Part shown: positions 34,855-43,412 of the stretch, in pieces
Numbering within the stretch: the first letter of the stretch is position 1
How the letters are laid out: every line of letters starts with the position of its first letter
From: Saccharomonospora sp. NB11
GTDB taxonomy: Bacteria; Actinomycetota; Actinomycetes; Mycobacteriales; Pseudonocardiaceae
Reading direction: 5' to 3'
Length of the DNA: 64,000 nucleotides
NCBI RefSeq assembly: GCF_015910535.1
Contig: NZ_JACBJG010000012.1
Coordinates: 1 to 64,000 of the forward strand
Translations under genes and position numbers: made by a program
Notes under the pieces: model-generated
What the model was told of the DNA's origin: nothing
Seen by the model: the letters and a program-made list of their open reading frames with translations, nothing else
Databases searched by the model: none

Positions 34855-35361
34855 GTGAGCAGCCCCAAGAACCTTTCGGGCGACGGCGCGGGTAGCGGCC
34901 CGGCGGTGCCCTACCTCCCGCTGTCGTCCGACGACGCAACAGCACAGCAGGACGCCTCCCTCGGCACTCTGGTGAAGGACGCGGCCACGCACGTGTCCAC
35001 GCTGGTCAGAGCCGAGGTCGAGCTGATCAAGTCCGAGACCGCCCGCGAGGCGAAGAAGGCCTTCAAGGGCAGCCTGTTCTTCATCGTCGCCGGTGTCGTC
35101 GCGCTGTACAGCTCCTTCTTCTTCTTTTTCTTCCTCGGCGAGCTCATCGCGGAGTGGCTGCCGCGCTGGGCGGCGTTCGGCATCGTCTTCCTACTGATGC
35201 TGCTGACGGCCGGTCTCGCGGCCTTCGCCGGTTGGCGCAAGTGGAAGCGGGTGCGCGCACCGCAGCGCTCGATCGAGAGCCTCAAGGACACGGCGGACGT
35301 GCTGCGGCATCGGCGGGGGTCCACCGCAGAGGACACCGCGGGCTCCGTGGCGACGCGCTGA
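34855..35361 (+). CDS. Holin-like small membrane protein (phage holin superfamily III, Rv3669 type)
   Basis: The 168-aa protein has two strong transmembrane helices (SLFFIVAGVVALYSSFFFFF; WAAFGIVFLLMLLTAGLAAF) after an amphipathic Lys/Glu region (LVRAEVELIKSETAREAKKA). The family is chromosomal in actinobacteria and is not evidence of a prophage. A run of six Phe (FFFFFF) lies at the end of helix 1. An ATG three codons upstream (34846) is an alternative start. The next gene starts 19 bp downstream, suggesting an operon with the EphE-like hydrolase. Confidence 0.75.
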   Translation: MSSPKNLSGDGAGSGPAVPYLPLSSDDATAQQDASLGTLVKDAATHVSTLVRAEVELIKSETAREAKKAFKGSLFFIVAGVVALYSSFFFFFFLGELIAEWLPRWAAFGIVFLLMLLTAGLAAFAGWRKWKRVRAPQRSIESLKDTADVLRHRRGSTAEDTAGSVATR

Positions 35362-35380
35362 CCTGCCGGGTCCTCGAACC

Positions 35381-36313
35381 GTGTCCGCTCCCGATCCCTC
35401 GACCGTGCGCCACCCCGGACCGTGGACGCATCGCGACGTCTCCGCCAACGGCATCCGGCTGCACGTCGCGGAGCTGGGTTCCGGACCGGCCGTGCTCCTG
35501 TTGCACGGGTTCGGTGAGTTCTGGTGGGCATGGCACCACCAGCTACGGGCGCTCGCGGACGCGGGCTACCGGGTCGTCGCGGTGGACCTGCGTGGCTACG
35601 GCGACTCCGACAAACCGCCACGCGGCTACGACGGGTGGACACTGGCCGGTGACGTCGCCGGTCTGGTCCGCGCGCTCGGGGAACGCCGCGCCCACCTCGT
35701 GGGGCATGCCTGGGGCGGCCTGCTCGCGTGGTCGGTCGCAGCGTTGCATCCGCGTGTGGTCGCGTCGGTCGGGGTGATCGGCGGGGCTCATCCGCTCGCC
35801 CTGCGGGCGGCCATCCGACGCACGTGGTGGCGACGGCACGGCCAGGCGAGGGCCATGAGCCACCTCCTGCGGTTCCAGGTGCCGATGGCGCCCGAACGCA
35901 GACTGATGGCCGACGGCTCCGCCGAGGTCGAACGGCTGCTGCGGACGTGGTCGGGCGGCTCCTGGCCCGCGAACCCGGAGTTCCCCGAGGTGGCCCGGAA
36001 GTTCCGGCACGCCATGCAAGTGCCCGGTGTCGCCCACAGCGCCCTGGAGTACTACCGGTGGGCCTTCCGCTCCCAGTTCCGGGGCGACGGCCGTCGGTTC
36101 GCCGACGCCGTGTCCGACCGCGTCACCATGCCGGTGCTGCAACTCCACGGCGACAGCGACCCGTGCGTCCTGCCCGACACCGCTCACGACTCCGCTCCGT
36201 GGCGCGGCCCGCACTCCCATCTGGAGTGGTTGCGCGGGGTCGGCCACTTCCCGCACCTGGAAGCTCCCGACCGGACCACCAAGCTCCTCACCGAGTTCCT
36301 GCAGAGCACCTGA
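35381..36313 (+). CDS. Alpha/beta-hydrolase, EphE-like, with altered nucleophile elbow
   Basis: The 310-aa protein has the oxyanion motif HGFGEFWWAW, the epoxide-hydrolase-type DLRGYGDSDKP and a late HGDSDPCVLPDT acid region with His in GVGHFPH. The nucleophile elbow reads GHAWGG. Canonical epoxide hydrolases have Asp at the centre (GHDWGG); here it is Ala. The other catalytic elements are intact, so the fold is kept while covalent chemistry seems lost. It lies between the holin-like gene and marP, the same order as Rv3669-Rv3670-Rv3671c. It converges on marP, 13 bp away. Confidence 0.82.
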   Translation: MSAPDPSTVRHPGPWTHRDVSANGIRLHVAELGSGPAVLLLHGFGEFWWAWHHQLRALADAGYRVVAVDLRGYGDSDKPPRGYDGWTLAGDVAGLVRALGERRAHLVGHAWGGLLAWSVAALHPRVVASVGVIGGAHPLALRAAIRRTWWRRHGQARAMSHLLRFQVPMAPERRLMADGSAEVERLLRTWSGGSWPANPEFPEVARKFRHAMQVPGVAHSALEYYRWAFRSQFRGDGRRFADAVSDRVTMPVLQLHGDSDPCVLPDTAHDSAPWRGPHSHLEWLRGVGHFPHLEAPDRTTKLLTEFLQST

Positions 36314-36326
36314 TCACGGCACCTGA

Positions 36327-37511
36327 TCAGCCGGAACACTGGCCGGTCGACACCTCGAAGTCGAACGCGCGCGCACGTTCGATCTCGTCGCGCACCTCGT
36401 CGAGGGTGAGCACGAACCCGGTGTCCGGGTCCTCCACCGCGGCCCCGAACACGACGCCGACGACTCGGCCGTCGGGATCGATCAGCGGCCCGCCGGAGTT
36501 GCCGCTGCGTACCTCGCCGCGCACCGTGTAGACGTCCCGCTGGACGGTCGTGGAGTCGTAGATGTCCGGTCCGCGCAGGGTGATCCGCTCGCGGATACGT
36601 GTCGGTGTCGCGGTGTAGGGACCGTCCAAGGGATAGCCGAGCGCGATGGTGTCGTCCCCTGCCGTGGCGGGTTCGGTCGCCAGGGGAAGCGGCGCGGCCG
36701 ACAGCCCGGGCACGGCGAGCACGGCGAGGTCGGTGCGGGGGTCGTAATGCACCACCTCGGCGTCCAACGTTCCCTGGTTCGTCTCCACGGAGACGCGGTT
36801 CGTGCCCGCGACGACGTGGGCGTTGGTCATCACCCGTTCGTCGTCGACGACGAATCCGGTGCCTTCGAGCGACCGCGAACAGCTCTGTGCGGTACCTCTC
36901 ACTTTCAACACACTCGGTCGCAGCCCCTGGACGACGGCGCTGTTCTGCAGTTCCGGGTCGGGGGGTTCGATCTCCCGCACCGGCGCTTCCTGGAAGGGCG
37001 CCAGGATGGCGGGGAATCCCGACTCGTCGAGCAGTTGCCGCAGCTCGCCGGGCAGCCCCTGGGCGGCCTCGGGCATCACGTGGTTGACCCCACCGAGCAC
37101 CGAGGACTCGTTGATCGCCTTGGTCAGGCCGGGCAACGCGGCGACGCTCGTCAACGGCAACGCGATGAGCCACGCCACCACGAAGACCACGGCGCCCTGC
37201 ACCACCGCGCCGAGTGCGTTGTCGACGCCGGACAGCTTCGGCGAGGAGATCCGACGTTTGAGCTTGTGCCCGAAGTAGACGCCGATGGTCTCTCCGAGCG
37301 CGACGAGGAAGACCACCGTGCCGACGGCGAAGGCAACCCGGGCCGCGGGGTGATCGAACGCCTCGATGACGAGCGGGGCGAGCCGGATGCCGAGCACCGC
37401 ACCCACGATGACGCCGGCGAAGGCGGGGAGGGCGACGACGAAACCCTGGCGTGCTCCCGACACCGCCGCGAGCAGTGCCACCAGGATCACGAGTACGTCG
37501 ACCCAGTTCAC
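36327..37511 (-). CDS. MarP-type membrane serine protease
   Basis: The 394-aa protein has four N-terminal transmembrane helices (CvpA-like, residues ~1-160) and an extracytoplasmic chymotrypsin-fold protease (~190-394). The triad is visible as His in TNAHVVAG, Asp in PRTDLAVL and Ser in RSGNSGGPL. Cys in QSCSRS and the C-terminal GQCSG may form the regulatory disulfide known in mycobacterial MarP, where the enzyme supports acid resistance through peptidoglycan hydrolase processing. The GTG overlaps the nudix stop by 4 bp. It is the last gene of nth-tlpA-nudix-marP. Confidence 0.93.
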   Translation of the reverse strand: MNWVDVLVILVALLAAVSGARQGFVVALPAFAGVIVGAVLGIRLAPLVIEAFDHPAARVAFAVGTVVFLVALGETIGVYFGHKLKRRISSPKLSGVDNALGAVVQGAVVFVVAWLIALPLTSVAALPGLTKAINESSVLGGVNHVMPEAAQGLPGELRQLLDESGFPAILAPFQEAPVREIEPPDPELQNSAVVQGLRPSVLKVRGTAQSCSRSLEGTGFVVDDERVMTNAHVVAGTNRVSVETNQGTLDAEVVHYDPRTDLAVLAVPGLSAAPLPLATEPATAGDDTIALGYPLDGPYTATPTRIRERITLRGPDIYDSTTVQRDVYTVRGEVRSGNSGGPLIDPDGRVVGVVFGAAVEDPDTGFVLTLDEVRDEIERARAFDFEVSTGQCSG

Positions 37512-38221
37512 CGTCTCTCCTCTGTCCGGTCCGGCCGGGCCGCCGCGCGTCCCTCGTGTTCGGCCAACGCTACGTCAAGATCGCGCACGTCGTCGCGATC
37601 CCACTCCGTGGCCCAACCGCCCAGCTCCAGCAACACCGACAGCAGCCCGCCCGTGAAACCCCAGACGAACAGGCCACGCACCGAGAATGCCGGACCGCGC
37701 CATCCCGCGCCCGCCTTCGTGACCTGGAACCGGTTGGCGGGATCGACGAGCTCGGAAACCGGCACGCGCGCCACGGCCGCCGTCTCGGCGGGGTCGACGG
37801 GACGGACTGGCGAGGGCCGATGCCAGTGGGCGAGCACCGGGGTGACCGCGAAGCGGGACACGGGTACGTACAGCTCGGGGAAGACGGCGAGGGGCGACAC
37901 ACCCGCAGGCACGACCCCGGTCTCCTCCTCCGCCTCCCGAAGCGCGGTGGCGACCGGGTCCTCGCCGTCGTCGGCGCCGCCGCCGGGGAACGCGACCTGG
38001 CCTGCGTGCGAACCGAGCGTGTCGGCCCGCCGCAGGAGCAGCACGTCCGGCCCGGACTCGGGAGTCTCGCCGAACAACATCAGAACGGACGCCCGGCGCG
38101 CGTCGTCGTACGGCGGGGCCGTCACGCGCGTGAACACCGTCGAGTCGGCCGACTCGCTCGCCTTGACCAACGGCCGAAGGAACTCCGGCACCTGCCCGGC
38201 CGGGACCAGCGGTCCGGTCAT
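37508..38221 (-). CDS. CoA-pyrophosphatase-like Nudix hydrolase
   Basis: This 237-aa protein has a complete Nudix box, GGGADDGEDPVATALREAEEETG in two halves, preceded by RADTLGSHAGQVAFPGG, the segment diagnostic of the CoA/NUDT7-8 subgroup. It likely cleaves CoA or its thioesters to 3',5'-ADP and phosphopantetheine. The ATG overlaps the tlpA stop by 4 bp (ATGA), and its stop overlaps marP by 4 bp. Confidence 0.88.
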   Translation of the reverse strand: MTGPLVPAGQVPEFLRPLVKASESADSTVFTRVTAPPYDDARRASVLMLFGETPESGPDVLLLRRADTLGSHAGQVAFPGGGADDGEDPVATALREAEEETGVVPAGVSPLAVFPELYVPVSRFAVTPVLAHWHRPSPVRPVDPAETAAVARVPVSELVDPANRFQVTKAGAGWRGPAFSVRGLFVWGFTGGLLSVLLELGGWATEWDRDDVRDLDVALAEHEGRAAARPDRTEERR

Positions 38222-38829
38222 CGCGCACCCTCCCCCATGTCGACGGCGTCGACGATCTCGTCGACCGAGGTGAACAGCCGCGGAGTCGTCACCAGACGGG
38301 CTTTCCCGTCCGCGACCACGTAGGAGGCGGGCAGCCCGGTGGGCACGCGGAGTGCCTCACGCACCGGCCCCCGTGCCCCCTCGCCGTCGTGGAGGGTGGG
38401 CAGTCGCACGCCGAGTTCGGTCAGCAACCCGAGCCCGTCCTCGGGTGAACTCTGCACTTGCACGGTCACGACGCGGGCGGCGTCGGGGCGACGCGCGTAC
38501 TCGGCGAGAAGCGGCAATTCCTCCCGGCACGGCTCGCACCACGTCGCCCACACGTTGACCAGCGTGGGCCCCTCGCCCAACGCGTCGGCGAGCGTGACGC
38601 CGGAGCCGTCACCGAGACACAGCGTCTCCACGTCCGCCAACGCCGAGTCCTCCGCTTCCCGCTCGCCGTCACCGGGAACGCACGCCTCCAACGCGGCGCG
38701 CTCCCGGGCGGGGCCGAGCTCGGCGGTTCCCGAGTCCGGGGGCACGCTCTGCGACCGCGGCAACAGCGCGACGATCAACGCGAGAGCGAGAGCTCCCACC
38801 GCCAGCGCCCACTTCGTCGCAGTGGTCAA
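38218..38829 (-). CDS. TlpA-family membrane-anchored thioredoxin
   Basis: This 203-aa protein has an N-terminal anchor helix ([17 protein letters not shown]) and a thioredoxin-fold domain facing outside. The active site is WCEPC in [16 protein letters not shown] second cysteine pair (EACVPG, TLCLGD) lies before it. It likely reduces or exchanges disulfides in exported proteins; MarP, with its own disulfide, is encoded in the same operon. The TTG start overlaps the nth stop by 4 bp (TTGA), preferred to longer in-frame starts inside nth. Confidence 0.87.
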   Translation of the reverse strand: MTTATKWALAVGALALALIVALLPRSQSVPPDSGTAELGPARERAALEACVPGDGEREAEDSALADVETLCLGDGSGVTLADALGEGPTLVNVWATWCEPCREELPLLAEYARRPDAARVVTVQVQSSPEDGLGLLTELGVRLPTLHDGEGARGPVREALRVPTGLPASYVVADGKARLVTTPRLFTSVDEIVDAVDMGEGAR

Positions 38830-39596
38830 GAGCCCGTCACCAGCCCGAGGATGTGGTCGCGCTCGACTCCCTTCACGAGTTTCGCCGCGACGTCGAACTC
38901 GGTGGGCCCCAGACCGTAGGACGGACAGTCCTTCGCCAGCGGACACGCGCCGCACGCGGGCTTGCGGGCATGACAGACCCGGCGCCCGTGGAAGATCACC
39001 CGGTGCGACAGCACGGTCCAGTCCTTGCGCGGGAAGAGCGAACCGACCTCGTGCTCGACCTTCACCGGGTCCTCACTGTCGGTCCAGGCCCAGCGCCGCA
39101 CCAGACGCCCGAAGTGGGTGTCGACCGTGATCCCCGGCACGTCGAACGCCTCGCCAAGCACCACGTTGGCCGTCTTGCGACCCACTCCCGGGAGCTTCAC
39201 CAGCTCCTCCAGCGTGCCCGGGACCTCGCCGTCGTGGCGGTCGACCAGGGCGGCGCCCAACCCCATCAGCGAAGTCGCCTTGTTGCGGAAGAACCCGGTG
39301 GGCCGGATCAGTTCCTCCAGCTCGGCGCGGTCGGCACCCGCGTAGTCGGCGGCCGTGCGGTACCGCGCGAAGAGCGCGGGCGTGACGGCGTTGACGCGCT
39401 CGTCCGTGCACTGCGCGGACAGGATGACGGCCACCAGCAGTTCCAGCGGCGTCGTGAAGTCGAGTTCACAGTGAGCGTTTGGGTAGGCGGCATCGAGGCA
39501 ACGCTTCATACGCCGTGCACGTCTCACCAACGACAACCGGCTCTGCTCAGCGACTGCGCGCCCCTTTCGGGGGGCGTGACCGACGGTTGACGACAC
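38826..39596 (-). CDS. Endonuclease III (base-excision DNA glycosylase/AP lyase)
   Basis: The 256-aa enzyme removes oxidised pyrimidines. The helix-hairpin-helix [12 protein letters not shown] carries the catalytic Lys, VDTHFGRL carries the catalytic Asp, and the [4Fe-4S] cluster pattern is C-x6-C-x2-C-x5-C ([17 protein letters not shown]). The GTG start has no Shine-Dalgarno but a -10 hexamer TAGGCT 6 bp upstream, so a leaderless message is likely. It heads a four-gene operon whose junctions all overlap by 4 bp. Confidence 0.95.
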   Translation of the reverse strand: MSSTVGHAPRKGRAVAEQSRLSLVRRARRMKRCLDAAYPNAHCELDFTTPLELLVAVILSAQCTDERVNAVTPALFARYRTAADYAGADRAELEELIRPTGFFRNKATSLMGLGAALVDRHDGEVPGTLEELVKLPGVGRKTANVVLGEAFDVPGITVDTHFGRLVRRWAWTDSEDPVKVEHEVGSLFPRKDWTVLSHRVIFHGRRVCHARKPACGACPLAKDCPSYGLGPTEFDVAAKLVKGVERDHILGLVTGS

Positions 39597-39707
39597 CCCG
39601 CTAGCCTACGTGCGCCGTCGGGTCAGGAAGCCACCTCCTTCGCTGACGTCGGGTCACCATCGGCGACTCGGCGACCGAGCCCGGATAAACGAGGGATCAG
39701 GAGTGAT

Positions 39708-39959
39708 ATGACCGTCTGGTTCGTGATCGCGGTGCCGGTCGTGGTGATGCTCTTCGCACTCGGGATGGAGCGGGTCGAGCACCGACTGCGTCACGTGTCC
39801 GTGCGCGGGGAGGACGTCGAGGAGTTCCTGGAGCAGGCCCGGCCCGACGAGGTCAGGGCGCTCTACGGCCACGGGATCGGCCGCGCGCTGGAGTTGTTCC
39901 GGCTGCGCAGGCTCGCCGGAAAGGCAGCCAAGGGGAAGCAGCGTAGCCTCCGGAGTTAG
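39708..39959 (+). CDS. Small membrane protein of unknown function
   Basis: The 83-aa protein has one N-terminal helix (VWFVIAVPVVVMLFALGM) and a basic/acidic cytoplasmic part (VEEFLEQARPDEVRALYGHG) with a Lys/Arg-rich end. AGGAG lies 5 nt before the ATG. It sits between nth and crp in an otherwise gene-free interval. No family recognised. Confidence 0.7.
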   Translation: MTVWFVIAVPVVVMLFALGMERVEHRLRHVSVRGEDVEEFLEQARPDEVRALYGHGIGRALELFRLRRLAGKAAKGKQRSLRS

Positions 39960-40101
39960 GCTGTTCGGTCGGACGAGATGCTCCGCCACGCCGTACAACA
40001 GCGAGTATGCAGGCGAACGCGGTCGGTTCACCTCGGGCGTACTCGCAGGTAGCCAATTGCCGTTCGACGACCCGAGCGCGGAGCGATCTCGGGGGCACGC
40101 C

Positions 40102-40116
40102 CTACACTGCATGTAG
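40102..40116 (+). promoter_or_regulatory. crp promoter region with inverted repeat
   Basis: CTACA-CTGCA-TGTAG is an inverted repeat centred 65-70 bp upstream of the crp start. TACACT (40103-40108), a -10-like hexamer, lies inside it. This could be an autoregulatory or other repressor site. The repeat is not a classical TGTGA-N6-TCACA Crp site. Confidence 0.4.
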
Positions 40117-40176
40117 TGATCGGCGGCACCGTCTTCGCGCCTGAAGACGGCTGCCGCTACCCAAAGGAGGCACGAG

Positions 40177-40851
40177 GTGGACGAGACCCTGGCCCGCGCG
40201 GGCATCTTCCAGGGTGTGGAACCGGCTGCGGCCGAGGCGCTCGCGCAGACTCTGGAGACAGTGGAATTTCCCCGAGGCCACGTGATCTTCAACGAGGGTG
40301 AGCCGGGGGACAAGCTCTACATCATCAAGTCCGGCAAGGTGAAGATCGGCCGCAAGTCGGCCGACGGCCGCGAGAACCTGTTCCAGATCATGGGTCCCTC
40401 GGACATGTTCGGCGAGCTGTCGATCTTCGACCCGGGCCCGCGCACGTCGACCGCGACCACGGTGACCGAGGTGAGCGCGGTCACGATGGACCGCCCGGCA
40501 CTGCGGCAGTGGATTTCCACGCGCCCGGAGATCGCCGAGCAGCTTCTCCGTGTCGTCGCTCGCAGGCTGCGCCGCACCAACAACATGGTGGCGGAGCTGA
40601 TCTTCACCGACGTCCCCGGACGTGTGGCCAGGGCTCTGCTGCAGCTCGCCCAGCGCTTCGGCAGCCAGGAGGCCGGGCTGCTGCGCGTCACGCACGACCT
40701 CACCCAGGAGGAGATCGCCCAGTACGTGGGTGCGTCGCGCGAGACCGTCAACAAGGCGCTCGCCGACTTCGCCCACCGCGGTTGGCTCCGACTGGAAGGC
40801 AAGAGCGTGCTCATCCTCGACCCGGAGCGACTGGCTCGACGGGCTCGCTGA
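40177..40851 (+). CDS. Crp/GlxR-family global transcription regulator
   Basis: The 224-aa protein has an N-terminal cyclic-nucleotide-binding domain with the phosphate-binding cassette [17 protein letters not shown] (Glu and Arg that contact cAMP present), a long dimer helix, and a C-terminal winged helix ([20 protein letters not shown]). It closely resembles mycobacterial Crp (Rv3676) and corynebacterial GlxR, which control carbon and redox genes including acs-type targets. AAGGAGG precedes the GTG by 7 nt. A terminator follows. Confidence 0.95.
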   Translation: MDETLARAGIFQGVEPAAAEALAQTLETVEFPRGHVIFNEGEPGDKLYIIKSGKVKIGRKSADGRENLFQIMGPSDMFGELSIFDPGPRTSTATTVTEVSAVTMDRPALRQWISTRPEIAEQLLRVVARRLRRTNNMVAELIFTDVPGRVARALLQLAQRFGSQEAGLLRVTHDLTQEEIAQYVGASRETVNKALADFAHRGWLRLEGKSVLILDPERLARRAR

Positions 40852-40937
40852 CCTGCACACCGCCGCGCACCTGTCGCGCACAGAGTCGTGCTGCGAGGGC
40901 GTGGCGGAGCATCTCCCACCACGAAGTCTGAAATGGA

Positions 40938-40986
40938 ACAAGGGGCCGGGCGCCACCCCCGACGTGGCACTGTTCCGGCCCCTTGT
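40938..40986 (+). terminator. Hairpin terminator downstream of crp
   Basis: ACAAGGGGCCGG (40938-40949) pairs with CCGGCCCCTTGT (40975-40986) around a 25-nt loop that can form an inner GCGCCAC/GTGGC hairpin. Confidence 0.85.
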
Positions 40987-41384
40987 CCGTCATGCGCGGG
41001 CCATCCCCCGACAGACCGCGCTCCCCGCCCTCCGGTTGTAGGCCCCGACCCGAAACCCGGAGGGAGTCTGTAGTTGTGAACACCCACCGCGCCGAGCGCC
41101 GGTGAACGTTCTTCGCGACAACCTCGCAAGGTCGCTGTCTTCAATGTTCCGACCACGGGGGTTGTCTCGCTAGGGTCCCATGGCCCCACCCCGTGGGTTC
41201 AAGGTCTTTCACCCTCAAAGACGCCTGGGGGCAGAAGATGATGCCGCACCCCCGGACACCGTTATCGTTCCGATATCTACTTACCCCACAGAGGTGCATT
41301 CAACACCTCTTCCGCGTCGATCCTCTCAAGATTTTCGGAACCCGGAGTGGCACTGCCGTACCACTCTGCTTCATACTGGTACGC
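40987..41384. other. 398-bp spacer upstream of the first MFS gene
   Basis: The stretch is clearly less GC-rich than its surroundings and has no credible gene; a frame that extends the MFS gene 64 codons upstream has unbiased codons. An inverted repeat AGAGGTG/CACCTCT (41290-41310) and a -10-like CATACT (41372-41377), 7 bp before the MFS GTG, suggest a regulated leaderless promoter. Confidence 0.5.
41290..41310. promoter_or_regulatory. Inverted repeat AGAGGTG-N7-CACCTCT
   Basis: A perfect 7-bp inverted repeat lies ~75-95 bp upstream of the MFS gene start. It may be an operator. No regulator gene is adjacent. Confidence 0.4.
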
Positions 41385-42632
41385 GTGTCCCACTCTGCTG
41401 AGTCCGGCCGCACGACCTTCGCCGACTACCGCGTCGCCTTGACCACGCCGGCGGCCCGCCGCCCGCTCGTCGCCTCGCTCCTGGCCCGCCTCCCGATCGC
41501 GATGATCGGCATCTCGGAACTGCTGTACGTCCAGCACGAGACCGGCACCTACGCCGTGGCGGGTCTCGTGTCGGCGAGCACCCTCCTCGGCGTCGCCGTG
41601 GGCTCGGTGGCGCAGGGCAGGCTCATCGACCGACTCGGCCCCACCCGCCCTCTGGTGGTCGTGACGACACTGTTCGCCCTCTCGATCGCCGCCCTCGTCA
41701 CGGCGATCGAGACCGAGGCCGACACGGTGGTGCTGGTGACGCTCGCCTTCGGCATCGGGATCTTCGAGCCCGCGTGCGGGTCGGCTTCCCGTGCCCTGTG
41801 GGGACGGCTGCTGTCACCCGGCCCCGCGCTCACCGCCGCGTACTCCTACGAAGCCATCAGCATGGAGGTCTTCTTCATCCTCGGCCCCGGCCTCGCGGGT
41901 GCGCTGGTGACGGCACCGTGGCCCGGCACCGGCATGGTGCTCGGCGCCGCCTGCATGATCACCGGTGCCGTGCTGTTCGCGCTCAGCCCCGCCGTCCGCG
42001 CGTGGCCCCCGAACCCACGCCGGGGTGGTGCCACGCTGTTGGGCGCGTTCGCCAGCCCCGGCATGCGCACGCTCGCGCTGGCCGCTCTCGGGTTCGGCAT
42101 GGTCATCGGTTTCGTCGAGGTCGCCGTGCCCGCGGCCGCCACCGCTGCGGGCAACACCGCCGTGGGCGGTGTCCTGCTGTCGGTGTGGTCGATCAGCTCG
42201 GTCGCCTTCGGCGTGCTGTTCAGTCTTCGGCCGTGGCCGAGGCCGCTCGGGCTCCGACTGCCCGTCCTGCTCGGACTGTTCGCGGCGACCGTCGCACTCC
42301 TGGCGTGGCCGTCCACCCTGTGGGGGCTGGGCGTGGCGATGCTCGCGGCGGGCGCGCTCATCACGCCGCAGTCGACGACTCACTCGATGACCATCGAGCT
42401 GGTCGCGCCGAAGGACACGGCCGCCGAGGCGTTCGGGTGGGTGCTCACGTCCATCACCCTGGGCCTCGCCGCCGGACAGTCGGTCAGCGGCTACCTCGTG
42501 GAACAGAGCGGCCCGCCACTCGCGTTCCTCGTGGCCGGAGCCTGCGCCGCCGTGATCGCCGGACTCGTGTGGCTGCGCAGGAACACGGTGCGCCCCACTT
42601 CGACGGAGGTCGGACAGCCGACGAGGACGTGA
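41385..42632 (+). CDS. MFS transporter
   Basis: The 415-aa protein has ~12 hydrophobic helices, with RLIDRLGPTRPLVV between helices 2 and 3 (the MFS loop motif). It resembles actinobacterial drug-efflux-type permeases of unknown substrate. A paralogue of the same subfamily is encoded at 59.2 kb. The GTG at 41385 was chosen because a -10 hexamer lies 7 bp upstream; the longer frame's N-terminus is non-hydrophobic and codon-unbiased. Its stop abuts the convergent MBL stop exactly (TGATCA, no gap). Confidence 0.85.
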   Translation: MSHSAESGRTTFADYRVALTTPAARRPLVASLLARLPIAMIGISELLYVQHETGTYAVAGLVSASTLLGVAVGSVAQGRLIDRLGPTRPLVVVTTLFALSIAALVTAIETEADTVVLVTLAFGIGIFEPACGSASRALWGRLLSPGPALTAAYSYEAISMEVFFILGPGLAGALVTAPWPGTGMVLGAACMITGAVLFALSPAVRAWPPNPRRGGATLLGAFASPGMRTLALAALGFGMVIGFVEVAVPAAATAAGNTAVGGVLLSVWSISSVAFGVLFSLRPWPRPLGLRLPVLLGLFAATVALLAWPSTLWGLGVAMLAAGALITPQSTTHSMTIELVAPKDTAAEAFGWVLTSITLGLAAGQSVSGYLVEQSGPPLAFLVAGACAAVIAGLVWLRRNTVRPTSTEVGQPTRT

Positions 42633-43412
42633 TCACCCGCGCGTGCGCAGGTACTCCAACTGCGCCCGCACACTCTCCTCCGCGGGAGCCCACAGGGCAC
42701 GGTCGACGTCGGCGTACACCAGCTCGACCACCTGCCGGGCCGTGGCGTCCTCACCCAGGGCCCGCAGCGCCTGTCGAACCTGGTCGAGCCGCTGCTGGCG
42801 GTGGCGCAGGTACTCGCCCGCGGTGTGGGCGAGGTCGGCCAGCTCGGGGCCGTGCCCGGGAAGTCCCAGCACACCCTCGGGCAGCTCCCGCAGCGTCCGC
42901 AGCGAGTCGAGGTAGGCGCCGAGGTCGGTGAGCACGGTGGTGCCGCGACCGAGCACCGTGTCGCCGGTCAGCACGTGGGTCCGCTCACCGTGGTCGACCC
43001 GCAGCACCACGGAGTCGTCGGTGTGGCCCGGCGTGTGGGCGACCTCCAACGTCAAGCCCGCCGCCCGCACGACCTCACCGTGTTCGAGCGGCCCGGCCCC
43101 GCGACACAACCGCGGGTCGAACGCCCGCACCGGTGCGCCGAGTCGTTCCGCGACCACGTCGGCGGCCTCGGTGTGGTCGGGATGCCAGTGCGTCAGCAGC
43201 ACCAACTCGACATTCTCCAGCTCCGCCAGCGCGGCCACGTGGTCGTCGAGTGCGTGCCCCGGGTCGACCAGCACCCGACCGGACGCTCCCGGTGCCTGGA
43301 GGATCCAAGTGTTGGTGCCGTCGAGCGTCATCGTCGACGGGTTGTTCTGGAGCAGCACCGTCGCCAGCGGGGAGACCGGGCGGAGCACGCCGTACGCGGG
43401 ATGCGTGGTCAC
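42633..43412 (-). CDS. Metallo-beta-lactamase-fold hydrolase (LACTB2-like, Rv3677c type)
   Basis: The 259-aa protein carries the metal-binding motif THWHPDHTEA, a later His in HTPGHTDDS, Asp in LTGDTVLG and His in GLPGHGPEL: all dinuclear metal ligands are present. A C-terminal winged-helix-like region follows. LACTB2 relatives are RNA endonucleases, while others are hydroxyacylglutathione-type hydrolases. The GTG overlaps the nudix stop by 4 bp. Confidence 0.88.
   Translation of the reverse strand: MTTHPAYGVLRPVSPLATVLLQNNPSTMTLDGTNTWILQAPGASGRVLVDPGHALDDHVAALAELENVELVLLTHWHPDHTEAADVVAERLGAPVRAFDPRLCRGAGPLEHGEVVRAAGLTLEVAHTPGHTDDSVVLRVDHGERTHVLTGDTVLGRGTTVLTDLGAYLDSLRTLRELPEGVLGLPGHGPELADLAHTAGEYLRHRQQRLDQVRQALRALGEDATARQVVELVYADVDRALWAPAEESVRAQLEYLRTRG

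Noticed and set aside
34855-35361. Holin-like gene as a sign of a prophage
   Set aside because: The family is chromosomal in actinobacteria and no other phage gene is nearby; its neighbours match the mycobacterial order.
41105-41120. GAACGTTC near 41.1 kb as a LexA box
   Set aside because: The two halves are fused without the required 4-bp spacer.
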